Part shown: positions 36,671 through 48,799 of the stretch, piece by piece
Numbering within the stretch: position 1 is the stretch's first letter
Layout: each line of letters opens with the position of its first letter
Source: Corynebacterium curieae
GTDB taxonomy: Bacteria; Actinomycetota; Actinomycetes; Mycobacteriales; Mycobacteriaceae
DNA length: 64,000 nucleotides
Reading direction: 5' to 3'
Assembly (NCBI RefSeq): GCF_027570035.1
Contig: NZ_JAKMUU010000002.1
Coordinates: 186,001 to 250,000 of the forward strand
Made by a program: the position numbers and the translations under genes
Notes under the pieces: generated by a model
What the model saw: the letters and a program-made list of their open reading frames with translations, nothing else
Databases searched by the model: none
What the model was told of the DNA's origin: nothing

Positions 36671-36744
36671 TGCCCCCAGTGGGACTCGAACCCACACTGA
36701 ATCGATTTTAAGTCGACTGCCTCTGCCGATTGGGCTATGGGGGC
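36671..36744 (-). tRNA. tRNA with anticodon UAA (tRNA-Leu), short variable arm
   Basis: 74 bases on the minus strand. Acceptor GCCCCCA/TGGGGGC with discriminator A, D-arm with GG of the loop (AATCGGCAGA), anticodon stem GTCGA/TCGAT closing loop CTTAAAA (anticodon UAA, A37), a 5-base variable region TCAGT and T-arm GTGGG-TTCGAGT-CCCAC. CCA is not encoded. The loop and A73 fit Leu, but standard bacterial tRNA-Leu has a long class II variable arm, which is missing here. Confidence 0.88.
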
Positions 36745-36780
36745 GCGAGAAATATATTAGGCCACCGCACCCCACAAGAG

Positions 36781-37746
36781 TTAACGAGGGGTACCCTCCG
36801 CGGCTAGACCAGCGATAATGCCATCGAGAATGTCCTTTTCGCTAATGAAAAAGCTACGTGCATCGCCATTGCGCTCGATAAGCTGCATGATGCCTTCCAC
36901 AGCTACTGCCCCGCCACCGATGACATCGGCACGGCCGGGGTGAATGACCGGGTTGAGGGCACGGACGTCGGAAGGCAAGCCAATAAGCTGCTGCAACAGC
37001 ACCCGCAATGCCTCAAAACGAAGTTCAGAGCCGTGAATGGCATCGGCGTCGTAACGCTCAAGGCCTTGCGCTAGCGCTGACAAAGTAGTGAAAGTGCCAG
37101 CACAACCGACGATGGTGCGTGCCTTATCAATGGGCACAATTTTTTCCACTTCGGCTGTGCGCTCAGCAACGTACTCCGTAGCGATCTCAATCTCGGATTC
37201 GGTTGGCGGATCGGTACGCATAATGCGCTCTGTGAGTCTGACGCACCCCATGCGAGCCGAGTGAGTTCCCAAGATCTCTCCGTCGGCAGTGCCCACCACG
37301 AACTCAGTCGAGCCGCCGCCCAAGTCAATCACACAGAAAGGGCCGCGGTCTGGCTCAAGATCGGCTACTGCCCCATTGAAGGACAGCAGTGCTTCTTCCT
37401 CACCGGAGACGACCTCAGCCTGAGCACCTAGCTGAATTTGGCCGAGCAGCTCAGCGGTCATATTGAAAAATTCCTGCTGATTCTTCGCATCGCGCGTAGC
37501 TGAAGTAGCTACCATCCGTACGCGGGTGACCTTCTCAAACTTCATCTGCCGCACGTAGCCTTCCAATGCCACACGCGCCCGCTCCAAAGCCTCTGGAGCG
37601 ATTTCACCCGTGGCATCCACCCCCGCGCCTAAGCGGATAATCTCCATCGTACGAGTAATATCGCGGACCTTGCCATCATCCTGGACTTCAGAAATAAGCA
37701 AGCGAATTGAATTGGTACCGCAATCAATAGCAGCAACGCGAGTCAT
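36781..37746 (-). CDS. ppx: Exopolyphosphatase/guanosine-pentaphosphate phosphohydrolase
   Basis: ASKHA-fold Ppx/GppA enzyme that removes terminal phosphate from polyphosphate or converts pppGpp to ppGpp. 321 residues: phosphate loop AAIDCGTNSIRLLI at the N-terminus and second loop FCVIDLGGGSTEFVVG. It is the short (N-terminal two-domain) form typical of corynebacteria and mycobacteria (compare Rv1026). Last gene of ftsB-DUF501-ppx, with 10-base spacing. ppk2 elsewhere in the window acts on the same polymer. Confidence 0.93.
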   Translation of the reverse strand: MTRVAAIDCGTNSIRLLISEVQDDGKVRDITRTMEIIRLGAGVDATGEIAPEALERARVALEGYVRQMKFEKVTRVRMVATSATRDAKNQQEFFNMTAELLGQIQLGAQAEVVSGEEEALLSFNGAVADLEPDRGPFCVIDLGGGSTEFVVGTADGEILGTHSARMGCVRLTERIMRTDPPTESEIEIATEYVAERTAEVEKIVPIDKARTIVGCAGTFTTLSALAQGLERYDADAIHGSELRFEALRVLLQQLIGLPSDVRALNPVIHPGRADVIGGGAVAVEGIMQLIERNGDARSFFISEKDILDGIIAGLAAEGTPR

Positions 37747-37756
37747 CGTTCTCCTC

Positions 37757-38305
37757 CTACTCCGCGTTAGAAAAGTCGAACTGCACTAGGTCAATCCCCA
37801 GCTCTTCTACGGTAGGCCAATCCTTAGGGATGGCAGTTCCCCGCAGCTGGCCGTGATCAGCGGCCATAGCCACTGCTTCAGTTCCTAGCTGGAAATGCTT
37901 TGGGCCTTCCGCAAGCGCATAGGCAATTAGGACATGCAGACACTTCACGCGGTCCGGCATGCCGCCGCCGGAGAACTCGGTTCCTAAGTCTTCTATTTCA
38001 TTACGCTTGGCCAAGAAGTACTCGTGGGCACGCTGGTAGTCGGCGGCCAATCCCTCATCCTCACCCAAGCGGGCTTCCATCCACTTCATGACGTGCGCAA
38101 CCTCCAAGCGGGAAGCCTCGGCCGTAAGCCGTGGGTCAGTGAGGTAGTAAAGGGTGGGAAATGGAGTGCCGTCGGCAAGCTTGGGTGCAGTCTTAATCAC
38201 CGCGGGCTGCCCATCTGGTGTCCGATAGGAAACTTCCAGCACCCCTCGCGGGGTGCGGCCCAATTGCTCAGTTACTACAGCGATATCTGCATCAGTGACG
38301 GTCAT
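37757..38305 (-). CDS. DUF501 domain protein
   Basis: 182 residues, soluble. The DUF501 core is visible: EQLGRTPRGVLEVSYRTPDGQPAVIKTAPKL, FPTLYYLTDPRLTAEASRLE and VKCLHVLIAYALAEG. Function unknown, but it is almost always between ftsB/divIC and ppx in actinobacteria, as here, with gaps of 8 and 10 bases. Confidence 0.92.
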   Translation of the reverse strand: MTVTDADIAVVTEQLGRTPRGVLEVSYRTPDGQPAVIKTAPKLADGTPFPTLYYLTDPRLTAEASRLEVAHVMKWMEARLGEDEGLAADYQRAHEYFLAKRNEIEDLGTEFSGGGMPDRVKCLHVLIAYALAEGPKHFQLGTEAVAMAADHGQLRGTAIPKDWPTVEELGIDLVQFDFSNAE

Positions 38306-38313
38306 GCGGATAA

Positions 38314-38874
38314 TTATCGCACATCCGCCTTCTCTTCCGGCGGCGGCTCAATCGGAAGATGATTTACCTGTTCGGAAGGAGCTTCCTCCTCAGGCGGTTC
38401 AGCCACCGAATCCCACAGCACCTCGTACCACTGACGGGAATCTTCTTCCTCCTGGCCGTCAGTAGTGAGCTGGTTATCCGGCTTAATCTGCGGGTCTATG
38501 ATGCGGTACGCAGTTTCACCTTCGTCCACAACGCCGAATCGGCGTCGGGCTTCCTGCTTGATGTACTCATCGGATTTATATTGATCAATCTTTTCCAGCA
38601 AGGCCGCCTTTTCATCCTGCTTCGCAGCAATCGACTCATGCAGACGAGCTATTTCGGAACGGCCGTGGTAATAGTTGCGCAACGGTACAGCGATAGCCAG
38701 TAAGACGATGAGCACAATGACCACAATGACGCCCACCCCAGCGATGCTCATCCGATCCGGCTTCTGTGTCTTCTTCTGCTGAGCACGTTGAGCTTTGCGA
38801 ATATCCGCAGCACGCGAAGCTACCGGAACCCTAGTGCGGCTCCGGTTTCGCTGCGTCTTCTTTTCGCGTGCCAT
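38314..38874 (-). CDS. ftsB: FtsB/DivIC-like septum formation initiator
   Basis: 186-residue bitopic division protein: a basic cytoplasmic N-terminus (1-45), one membrane helix (GVGVIVVIVLIVLLAIAVPL), a periplasmic coiled coil (RSEIARLHESIAAKQDEKAALLEKIDQY) and the conserved YIKQEARRRFGVVDEGETAYRII segment. The last 50 residues are acidic and proline-rich. It links FtsL and FtsQ in the divisome. First gene of the ftsB-DUF501-ppx operon. Confidence 0.9.
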   Translation of the reverse strand: MAREKKTQRNRSRTRVPVASRAADIRKAQRAQQKKTQKPDRMSIAGVGVIVVIVLIVLLAIAVPLRNYYHGRSEIARLHESIAAKQDEKAALLEKIDQYKSDEYIKQEARRRFGVVDEGETAYRIIDPQIKPDNQLTTDGQEEEDSRQWYEVLWDSVAEPPEEEAPSEQVNHLPIEPPPEEKADVR

Positions 38875-38972
38875 AGGCTTTTTATCCTAGCGCCGTCACT
38901 CCTGTAACAGCGGCGTGGCACGCGCAAGTTGGATACACTAAAACAAAATCTCCCTCTCAGTAAGGAAATTTT

Positions 38973-39500
38973 ATGACCCTCAAGCGCATTTTCCCCCTCC
39001 TGACCGCCGGTCTACTTCTTGCCGGATGCGGCCCCTCCGCCCAAGATGGCGAGTATCCCGTCTATGGCGATGACTACGACTTAAGCACCACTGATGGCAT
39101 GGCTGAATACCTTAAGGAATATAAAACCCTGCCCGATGACTTCATGGAGCACGACGTTGAACAGCTCGAAAGCGAGTACAAGCCCGAAAGCTTCGAAATA
39201 AACGCAGAGAACCTAAAGAAGGCAGGCAAGGCTACTTGCAAGAATGACGAGTTGTTCGAGATCTCCAAAGGCTACTTAGTGGGCGATTCGGAGAAATTCG
39301 GAGAGGCACTCATGTCGGATAGCGGCCCCGAGGAAAAGTTCGGCGACGTGCTTGATGAGCTGGGCGTTCCAGACGACGCCCCTGATAAAGACAAATATAT
39401 GGCAGCCACGATGTCCCCATTGGGCGCCATCATGACTTGTGGCGATGAATTCAGCGACGAAGAACTAGATAAGGTCTCTGAAACCATTCACGGAAGCTAG
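38973..39500 (+). CDS. Lipoprotein of unknown function
   Basis: 175 residues. Lipoprotein signal with lipobox LLAGC (C19), then a strongly acidic soluble domain (YGDDYDLSTTDGMAEYLKEYKTLPDDFMEHDVEQLESEYKPE) with two further cysteines (ATCKND and IMTCGDE) that could pair outside the cell. No family recognised. It interrupts the otherwise conserved ftsB-eno neighbourhood together with the next gene. Confidence 0.75.
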   Translation: MTLKRIFPLLTAGLLLAGCGPSAQDGEYPVYGDDYDLSTTDGMAEYLKEYKTLPDDFMEHDVEQLESEYKPESFEINAENLKKAGKATCKNDELFEISKGYLVGDSEKFGEALMSDSGPEEKFGDVLDELGVPDDAPDKDKYMAATMSPLGAIMTCGDEFSDEELDKVSETIHGS

Positions 39501-39742
39501 AGCACTAACTCCACCCATCTCAAACTGCCCTCTATGCGCAACAGCGGTGCCACGACTTGCCACTTTTGTAGGCGCAGGAGCTTAAGGCTGTCACCGCTTC
39601 CTACTTTCAGGTCTTCGCGCCATGCCAGTAATAGATTCGCACATTTATTCGAGATTGACCTTGTGGATGTCGGCGGGGTAGTTTATGCTGTGGGATATAT
39701 ATTCGATTGGGTGTGCGATTTATTTTAGAGGGGGACCATTCC

Positions 39743-42191
<2,449 letters not shown>

Positions 42192-42266
42192 TCATAAAAA
42201 TGTTCGCTCTGGACCAGCTGGCCCAGCTACGTTCCCAATTGTTCCAGAAAACTTTGCTGTGTGACA

Positions 42267-43028
42267 CTACTTGGCACTTTGTGGAACGGAGTAGGCATTG
42301 GCCGCGTGTGCAACTTTATGCAAATACTCGCTGGACTGGTTGTAATTTAGGATTGCTTCTTTCCATTGATCTGGGTCAGAGAGATCTCTGTCACCAAAGC
42401 ATAAAAGTCCGGCTGCACCGATAGCGGCGTCGTCGATTTGGTTGGGATCCGCCTTCCCATCGCCGTTAGCATCAGCACCCACAGATTCCCACGTCGTTGG
42501 GATAAACTGCATTGGTCCGACGGCGCGATCATATTCCGAATCTCCATCGATTTCGCCGTTGTCAGTATCTGGGGTGTGAGCCGTATTGTTAAGGCCATCT
42601 AGGGCAATGCCGTTAATGGGTGGTTGGGGGTAGCCGGCGTCGTCAAGCTTGGAGGACTTAAACCAATTGCCGTTGTAGGTGCCATGGCGGGTTTCCACGT
42701 AGCCGAGTCCGGCGAGGGTATTCCAGCGCAGGTGGCACCCCGGCCACTTTTGCTGAGCGATGAGTTCGGCGTTGCCATAAGCGCGAAGGGCGGCTGGAGG
42801 GATACCGGTCTGCTCAGCTAGGTCAGAGGCCCAGTAGGTAAGCTTATCTGCGGTACGGCCGGGGGCGTTGACGTCAATGTGGGCGACCTCTTTGCCTTCA
42901 ACGGGCGGGATGTTTTCAGGTACGGGCTGCTTAGAAGTACCGTGCCCCGTCAGCAGCCATGCCACTAGCGCGACAATGACGACTACGGCGATTCCGCAGC
43001 CCCCGAATATCTGCAGCAGCCTCTTCAT
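42267..43028 (-). CDS. Lytic murein transglycosylase (MltB/LpqU-like)
   Basis: 253 residues with an N-terminal membrane anchor (GIAVVVIVALVAWLLTG) and a lysozyme-like domain: AGLGYVETRHGTYNGNW contains the catalytic Glu, followed by DRAVGPMQFIPTTWESVGADANGDGKADPNQIDDAAIGAAGLLC, typical of GH103-like actinobacterial enzymes. The DANGDGKAD stretch resembles a calcium loop. It cleaves peptidoglycan glycan strands. Matches M. tuberculosis Rv1022 (LpqU) in position between eno and mazG. Confidence 0.88.
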   Translation of the reverse strand: MKRLLQIFGGCGIAVVVIVALVAWLLTGHGTSKQPVPENIPPVEGKEVAHIDVNAPGRTADKLTYWASDLAEQTGIPPAALRAYGNAELIAQQKWPGCHLRWNTLAGLGYVETRHGTYNGNWFKSSKLDDAGYPQPPINGIALDGLNNTAHTPDTDNGEIDGDSEYDRAVGPMQFIPTTWESVGADANGDGKADPNQIDDAAIGAAGLLCFGDRDLSDPDQWKEAILNYNQSSEYLHKVAHAANAYSVPQSAK

Positions 43029-43039
43029 GAGATGCCATC

Positions 43040-43627
43040 CTACATTTTCTTTCCTTCACGCCATAGACGCTCTTGCGTGTCGACGTCGACTATCTCCGTC
43101 GTCCCATCAAACAAGTATGGGGCGCGAGCGCGCATTTTGTTAACGAAGCTTTGGGCGACGTCATCGAGCGAGAAGGTGGAGATTTCTGCATGGAAAAGGA
43201 CCTGCAAGAAAATATCTCCTAGCTCCTTGAGCACTTCGCCCTCTGGCTCACGATTGCGCACAGCTGCGGCGAATTCGGCAGACTCTTCCTCAAGATATGG
43301 CAAGAGGGAGGTATGGGTTTGCTCTCGTTCCCACTGCCCGATGCGCCGCGCGGTGGCCATGGTCCGGCGCGCCTGCATGACTGGGTCCGCGAGGGATTCG
43401 GCACGAATGACTGGCTCTCCAGTAGCTAGGCGAGCGCGGGTTTCAGGATCGTGTTCGTCGGTGCTGACCAAGGTTCCGATGGCATCCTCCCCTACTAGGA
43501 GATCGGAAAAATTCCACCGCACGGAAACTGGCACTTCACCGGTGAAGTAAACCGGGCCACGCAGCTTCCCGTGTGCTTGCATGGGAATCATGGTGGGCCA
43601 GCGTTCATCGAGCAACAGCACAGTCAT
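43040..43627 (-). CDS. mazG: MazG nucleotide pyrophosphohydrolase
   Basis: 195 residues from the ATG at 43627. The first 80 residues are an actinobacteria-type N-terminal extension. The MazG all-alpha NTP-PPase domain is in the C-terminal half, with the metal-binding EEESAEFAAAVRNREPEGEVLKELGDIFLQVLFHAEI (E-x-x-E and E-x-x-D). It hydrolyses oxidised or excess NTPs. Corresponds to Rv1021. The coding order mfd...mazG-lpqU-eno is conserved, apart from the inserted permease. Confidence 0.92.
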   Translation of the reverse strand: MTVLLLDERWPTMIPMQAHGKLRGPVYFTGEVPVSVRWNFSDLLVGEDAIGTLVSTDEHDPETRARLATGEPVIRAESLADPVMQARRTMATARRIGQWEREQTHTSLLPYLEEESAEFAAAVRNREPEGEVLKELGDIFLQVLFHAEISTFSLDDVAQSFVNKMRARAPYLFDGTTEIVDVDTQERLWREGKKM

Positions 43628-43684
43628 GGGCACAAAGTCTAGCTCGAGTTCCCATTATGGGGCTATTCAAGGTATTTTAGGCCA

Positions 43685-45160
43685 ATGACCTCCAGCCAGA
43701 ATAAATCCCACTCCGTGACGTTGTGGACCCTCGTCGCGCTGATCATCGGTTCCACCGTGGGCGCGGGCATTTTCTCGCTGCCACAAAACATTGCCTCCGT
43801 TGCCGGCCCAGGCGCGATGCTCATTGGCTGGTTGGTAGCGGGCATCGGCATGCTCTCTGTGGCTTTTGTATTCCAGATTTTGGCCCGCCGCAAACCGCAC
43901 CTAGATTCAGGCGTTTATTCCTATGTACGCGCCGGCTTGGGCGATTTTATTGGTTTTACCTCTGGCTGGGGTTATTGGCTGGGCTCCGTTATGGCGCAGG
44001 TGGGCTATGCCACGCTCTTTTTCAATACTCTGGGGCATTACCTGCCGCTTTTCGACGCCGACCATCACTGGACCTCCGCTATTGCCGTATCCCTGCTATC
44101 GTGGGGCATTTTTGCTGTCCTGGCCCGCGGCATTAAACAGGCGGCTTTCATGAACTTGGTCACCACGATTGCCAAGATTGTGCCCATCCTTGCCTTCGTT
44201 GTACTCATTGCTTTCCTGGGGTTCAGCTGGGATAAATTCACCTTGGACTTTTGGGGACGCGCTGCCGAGGCTAGCGTCTTTGAGCAGGTCCAAGGCATCA
44301 TGCTCTTTACCGTGTGGGTATTCATTGGCGTGGAGGGCGCTTCCGTTTATTCCAAGCAGGCTGCAAAGCGCACCGACGTCGGCCGTGCGACCGTGATCGG
44401 CTTTTTCTCCGTGCTCGCACTGCTGGTTTCCGTGTCCACCTTGAGCTTCGGCGTTATGACCAAGGAAGAGTTGGCTGCGCTGCCCGATAATTCCATGGCG
44501 TCCGTACTCACTGAAGTCATCGGCCCATGGGGCGGCGCGCTGGTGTCTATTGGACTGTGCTTGTCCGTTCTGGGAGCCTATGTGTCTTGGCAGATGCTGT
44601 GTGCCGAGCCCATCGTGATGATGGCCATCGACGGGCTCATTCCCCGTCGCATCGGCACAATCAACGTGGCAGGTGCGCCATGGGTAGCGCAGCTGATTTC
44701 TACGATGGCAATCCAGCTATTCATTATCGTCTTCTACCTCAACGAGGCCTCCTATAACGCCATGGTGCAGCTGGCCACCATCATGTACCTGCTGCCGTAT
44801 ATCTTCTCTTCCCTGTACCTGCTGCTTCTGGCGCTTCGCGGCAAGGGGCTGTCCCACCCGCAGGCGGGTATCAAATTTGACCTTTCTGGACCAGAGGTAA
44901 GCCGTAAAGAAAACCGCAAGCACCTAGCCATCGCTTTGCTCGCTTTTATCTATTCGCTATGGCTAATTTACGCGGCCGATCCCGTCTACGTGCTGCTCGG
45001 CGCACTGGCCGTAGTCCCAGGCCTAATCCCATATGTCGGCACCCGGATCTGGAAGAAGGAACGCATTTTCAACACCTTCGAGTGGTGCGTGGTGGCCATT
45101 GTTTTGGCCGGTGCCGCCACCGCCATCTGGGGCTTGAGCACCGGCTGGCTCACGCTCTAG
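43685..45160 (+). CDS. APC-family basic amino acid/polyamine antiporter (LysI/ArcD type)
   Basis: 491 residues, about 12 membrane helices. The family start LVALIIGSTVGAGIFSLPQNIASVAGPGAMLIGWLVAGIGMLSVAFVFQ and the GVEGASVYSKQAAKRTDVGRAT motif match basic amino acid antiporters (arginine/ornithine, lysine, agmatine/putrescine). It may exchange lysine or arginine; the exact substrate is not decidable here. It lies as a plus-strand insertion between mazG and mfd, and its stop is adjacent to the mfd stop. Confidence 0.88.
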   Translation: MTSSQNKSHSVTLWTLVALIIGSTVGAGIFSLPQNIASVAGPGAMLIGWLVAGIGMLSVAFVFQILARRKPHLDSGVYSYVRAGLGDFIGFTSGWGYWLGSVMAQVGYATLFFNTLGHYLPLFDADHHWTSAIAVSLLSWGIFAVLARGIKQAAFMNLVTTIAKIVPILAFVVLIAFLGFSWDKFTLDFWGRAAEASVFEQVQGIMLFTVWVFIGVEGASVYSKQAAKRTDVGRATVIGFFSVLALLVSVSTLSFGVMTKEELAALPDNSMASVLTEVIGPWGGALVSIGLCLSVLGAYVSWQMLCAEPIVMMAIDGLIPRRIGTINVAGAPWVAQLISTMAIQLFIIVFYLNEASYNAMVQLATIMYLLPYIFSSLYLLLLALRGKGLSHPQAGIKFDLSGPEVSRKENRKHLAIALLAFIYSLWLIYAADPVYVLLGALAVVPGLIPYVGTRIWKKERIFNTFEWCVVAIVLAGAATAIWGLSTGWLTL

Positions 45161-48100
45161 CTACTCGCCTACGCTGACCACGTTCGAGGTGGACTTTGCA
45201 CCGCTCACATTGATGGGGTCGACGTCGAAAAGCGCGCTTAGGAAGTCCGCCGCCCACTGAATGAGCTCGGTATCGCGCAGCTTCGGGGAGGTGACATTTC
45301 GCCCGGCCTTGGGGAATGGCACGTTGATTGCCTTCGCCGCCGCGCGGAAGCTGGAGCCCGGGTATAGGCGCTTGAGGCGCACCTGCTTGGAATCCGGCAG
45401 CTCCACTGGGTGGAACTTGACGCGGGTGCCCTGCACGGTGATATCGGAAATGCCGGCGCGGCGCGCCTGGTGGCGCAGGCGGGCAACGGAAAGCAGGCGC
45501 AGGACCTCTTGCGGCAGTGGGCCAAAGCGGTCTTCCATTTCCTCGATGACGGCCTTGAGATCATCGTCATTCTGCGAGGCCGCAAGCTTGCGGTAGACCT
45601 CCAGGCGCAGGCGCTCGGAGTCGATATAGCCTTCCGGAATATGCGCGTCCACGGGGAGATCGATGCGGATTTCCTTTGGGCCTTCATCGGTAACGGTGGG
45701 GGCCTCGCCGCGGGCGAGCGATTTGAAGGTCTCGACCGCCTCGCCCACGAGCCGCACGTAGAGATCGAAGCCCACACCGGCAATGTGGCCGGACTGTTGG
45801 GCGCCAAGGACGTTGCCGGCACCGCGCATCTCCAAGTCCTTCATGGCTACGGCCATGCCGGCACCAAGGTCGTTGTTTTGAGCGATGGTGGCCAGGCGGT
45901 CATAGGAGGTTTCCGTGAGCGTAGCGCCCTTGGGGTACAGGAAGTAGGCATAGCCGCGCTCGCGGGAACGACCCACGCGCCCGCGCAACTGGTGGAGCTG
46001 AGACAGGCCCATGTGGTGGGCGTTTTCCACAATGAGGGTATTCGCATTGGCGATATCCAGGCCCGTTTCCACGATGGTGGTACATACCAAGACGTCATAC
46101 TCGCGGTCCCAGAAGCCCTGGACGGTCTGCTCAAGGACATCCTCATTCATTTGACCATGCGCGACGACGACGCGGGCCTCAGGTACCAAGTCACGCAGTT
46201 CGCGGGCCTTCTTCTCAATGTCAGAGACTTTATTGTGAATGAAGAAGGTTTGGCCATCGCGTAGTAGCTCGCGGCGGATAGCCGCGGCTACCTGCTTGTC
46301 CTCATAAGCGCCCACGTAGGTCAGCACTGGGTGGCGGTCCTCTGGCGGGGTAAGGATGGTGGACATCTCGCGGATGCCGGCCATAGACATCTCTAGGGTG
46401 CGCGGGATAGGTGTAGCGGACATGGTAAGCACATCCACGCTGGCTTTAAGGGCCTTAATGTGCTCCTTATGCTCCACGCCGAAGCGCTGCTCCTCATCAA
46501 CCACGATGAGGCCAAGATTCTTCCAATGCACGCCGGTCTGCAGGAGTCGGTGCGTGCCGACGACGATATCAACGCTGCCATCGGCCAAGCCCTTGAAGAT
46601 TTCCTCGGCTTCCTTCTTCGAGGTAAAGCGCGAGAGCACCTCAATCTTGACGGGGAAGCCGGTCATGCGCTCGCTGAAGGTATCAAAGTGCTGCTGTGCT
46701 AGCAGCGTGGTGGGCACGAGGACGGCCACCTGCATGCCGTCTTGCACGGCCTTGAAGGCAGCGCGGATGGCTACCTCGGTTTTGCCGTAGCCCACATCGC
46801 CGACGACGACGCGGTCCATCGGCACCGTGGATTCCATGTCCTGCTTGACGGCATCGATGGCCAGCATCTGGTCTTCGGTCTCCACGAAGGGGAAATTATC
46901 CTCCATCTCCGCCTGCCACGGATTATCTGGGGCGAATTGGTGGCCCGGCGCGGCTTGGCGCTTGGCGTAAAGCTCGACGAGCTCTCCGGCGATTTCGCGC
47001 ACGGCAGCACGAGCCTTCTTCTTGGTGTTCTTCCAGTCGGAACCGCCCATCTTAGAAAGGTGGGGTGATTCGCCGCCGGTGTACTTGCTCAGCAAATCCA
47101 GCGAGTCCATAGGCACCCAGAGCTGATCGGCGGGTTGGCCGCGCTTGGAGGGTGCGTACTCAAGCACGATGTATTCGCGGCGGCTGGTCTCGTCGCCGGA
47201 CTGGATGGTGCGCTCGGCCATCTTCAAGAATTTGCCGATGCCGTGGGTTTCGTGCACCACGAAATCGCCTTGCTTGAGCGCAAGCGGATCGACCTTATTG
47301 CGGCGCTTGGCGGGGCGCCGCTTCGCTTCGGCGATATCGCCTACGCGGTTGCCGGTCAGGTCCGTCTCGGTTACGACGACCAATGGAAGGGCTTCGGCGT
47401 CCTTGGGCTTTTTCACCTTGGGAAATACCAGGCCGGCATGGCTCAGCGCCTGGTAAAGCGTGACTTCACCGGCGGTGGGTTCCCAGCCGGGGGTAGCCAC
47501 CTTGGTGCGGATTCCCTTTTCCGCGAAGCGATCCACCATGCGCTTGATGGCACCTGGGGCCGGCGCAATAAAAGCGGCACGGCCGCCCGCGTTGGTGTGC
47601 GCGAGCAGCTGGGCCATCATGGCGTCGATTTCTTCAATATTGCCGCGCGGAGTGGGGCCAGGTTCGAATTCGAGGGGCAGCGTCTCTTCTTCTGGGGCTG
47701 CCAGCATTCCTGGCGGCGAGTAAGTCCACAAGGGCAGCCCGGATTCACTAATAGTGACCTCGAGCGATTCATAGGAGCGGTAGCTGGACGCCTCTGTGTC
47801 GAGCCCTTCAGTGGCCAACGGACCATCAGCTCCCATGGCCGCGGCTTCCCAACCAGCGGCAAGGAATTCCGCATCGGTCTTTTCTAGATCCGCAACGCGG
47901 CGACGAATCTTTTCCGGAGCGACCATGACCACGTGCGTGGTGGGGCGGAGGAATTCGGGGAGGGTGATCATGGGGGCGTCGGAAAGCGCGGGCAGGAGTG
48001 CCTCCATGCCTTCGGCCGGCATGCTTTCGCTGACTTTGGTCAATAGCTCCACCAAGGCGGGGTTGCCGGGGTGCTTGACCGCAAGATCGGCCGCGCGTTT

Positions 48101-48799
48101 GGTGATGGCATCCGTAATGGGCAACTCGCGGGCAGGGAAAATGTCTACACGCCCCACCTCGATTTCTGGGATGGTGCGCTGGTCAGCTACGGAGAATTGG
48201 CGGATATCGGTAATTTCATCGCCCCAAAACTCCACGCGAACTGGGTAATCAAGAGTGGTGGGAAAAATATCGATAATGCCACCGCGGGTAGCATACTCGC
48301 CGCGCTTCGCCACCATGTCAACATGCTTATAGGCACGGAACTCAAGCTCGCGGACCACCTCATCAAAGTCATATTCGTGGTCCTCTTCTAGGTGGACGGG
48401 AGCTCGGCCTTCTACCTCTTTGAGGATAGGTTGGGATAAGCCACGGGCAGCGGTGACGATGACCTGCAGGCTATCGAGGTTGTGCAAAACCTCAGCACGG
48501 CGGCCGATGATGTCTACGCCTGGGCTCAGGCGCTCGTGTGGCAACGTCTCCCACGCGGGGAACATGGCTACCTTCTCCCCTAGCATCGCCGTCAGCTCCG
48601 CGGTGAGATCTTCCGCCTCGCGGCTCGTGGCGGTCACCACGAGGACCGGAGCATGGTGGGCCAAGGTTCCCAAAGCCCACGGTCGAGACTGATCTAGGCC
48701 CGTAATGTGGAGGTCTTCCCCCACATGGGAAATCATGCCCTTGAGCTTGGGATCCGAGGCCGCTACCTTCAGCAGGCCAGCCAGCATTGGCGTTGCCAT
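45161..48799 (-). CDS. mfd: Transcription-repair coupling factor
   Basis: 1212-residue ATP-dependent translocase that removes stalled RNA polymerase and recruits UvrA. An N-terminal UvrB-like region is followed by a CarD/RNAP-interaction domain (LKQGDFVVHETHGIGKFLKM), a RecG-type helicase with Walker A VVGDVGYGKTEVAIRAAFKA and DEEQ box VVDEEQRFGVEHKE, the RGRVGRSRERGYAYFLYP helicase motif VI and the C-terminal D7 domain. TetR gene and mfd abut with no spacing. Confidence 0.97.
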   Translation of the reverse strand: MATPMLAGLLKVAASDPKLKGMISHVGEDLHITGLDQSRPWALGTLAHHAPVLVVTATSREAEDLTAELTAMLGEKVAMFPAWETLPHERLSPGVDIIGRRAEVLHNLDSLQVIVTAARGLSQPILKEVEGRAPVHLEEDHEYDFDEVVRELEFRAYKHVDMVAKRGEYATRGGIIDIFPTTLDYPVRVEFWGDEITDIRQFSVADQRTIPEIEVGRVDIFPARELPITDAITKRAADLAVKHPGNPALVELLTKVSESMPAEGMEALLPALSDAPMITLPEFLRPTTHVVMVAPEKIRRRVADLEKTDAEFLAAGWEAAAMGADGPLATEGLDTEASSYRSYESLEVTISESGLPLWTYSPPGMLAAPEEETLPLEFEPGPTPRGNIEEIDAMMAQLLAHTNAGGRAAFIAPAPGAIKRMVDRFAEKGIRTKVATPGWEPTAGEVTLYQALSHAGLVFPKVKKPKDAEALPLVVVTETDLTGNRVGDIAEAKRRPAKRRNKVDPLALKQGDFVVHETHGIGKFLKMAERTIQSGDETSRREYIVLEYAPSKRGQPADQLWVPMDSLDLLSKYTGGESPHLSKMGGSDWKNTKKKARAAVREIAGELVELYAKRQAAPGHQFAPDNPWQAEMEDNFPFVETEDQMLAIDAVKQDMESTVPMDRVVVGDVGYGKTEVAIRAAFKAVQDGMQVAVLVPTTLLAQQHFDTFSERMTGFPVKIEVLSRFTSKKEAEEIFKGLADGSVDIVVGTHRLLQTGVHWKNLGLIVVDEEQRFGVEHKEHIKALKASVDVLTMSATPIPRTLEMSMAGIREMSTILTPPEDRHPVLTYVGAYEDKQVAAAIRRELLRDGQTFFIHNKVSDIEKKARELRDLVPEARVVVAHGQMNEDVLEQTVQGFWDREYDVLVCTTIVETGLDIANANTLIVENAHHMGLSQLHQLRGRVGRSRERGYAYFLYPKGATLTETSYDRLATIAQNNDLGAGMAVAMKDLEMRGAGNVLGAQQSGHIAGVGFDLYVRLVGEAVETFKSLARGEAPTVTDEGPKEIRIDLPVDAHIPEGYIDSERLRLEVYRKLAASQNDDDLKAVIEEMEDRFGPLPQEVLRLLSVARLRHQARRAGISDITVQGTRVKFHPVELPDSKQVRLKRLYPGSSFRAAAKAINVPFPKAGRNVTSPKLRDTELIQWAADFLSALFDVDPINVSGAKSTSNVVSVGE

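Noticed and set aside
36491..36700. Plus-strand short frame across the tRNA-Leu region
   Set aside because: It reads through the antisense tRNA (KCPQWDSNPH), a classic false call.
45410..46264. Plus-strand reading frames inside mfd, eno and glyA
   Set aside because: All lie antisense to conserved genes and show no start signals or known motifs.
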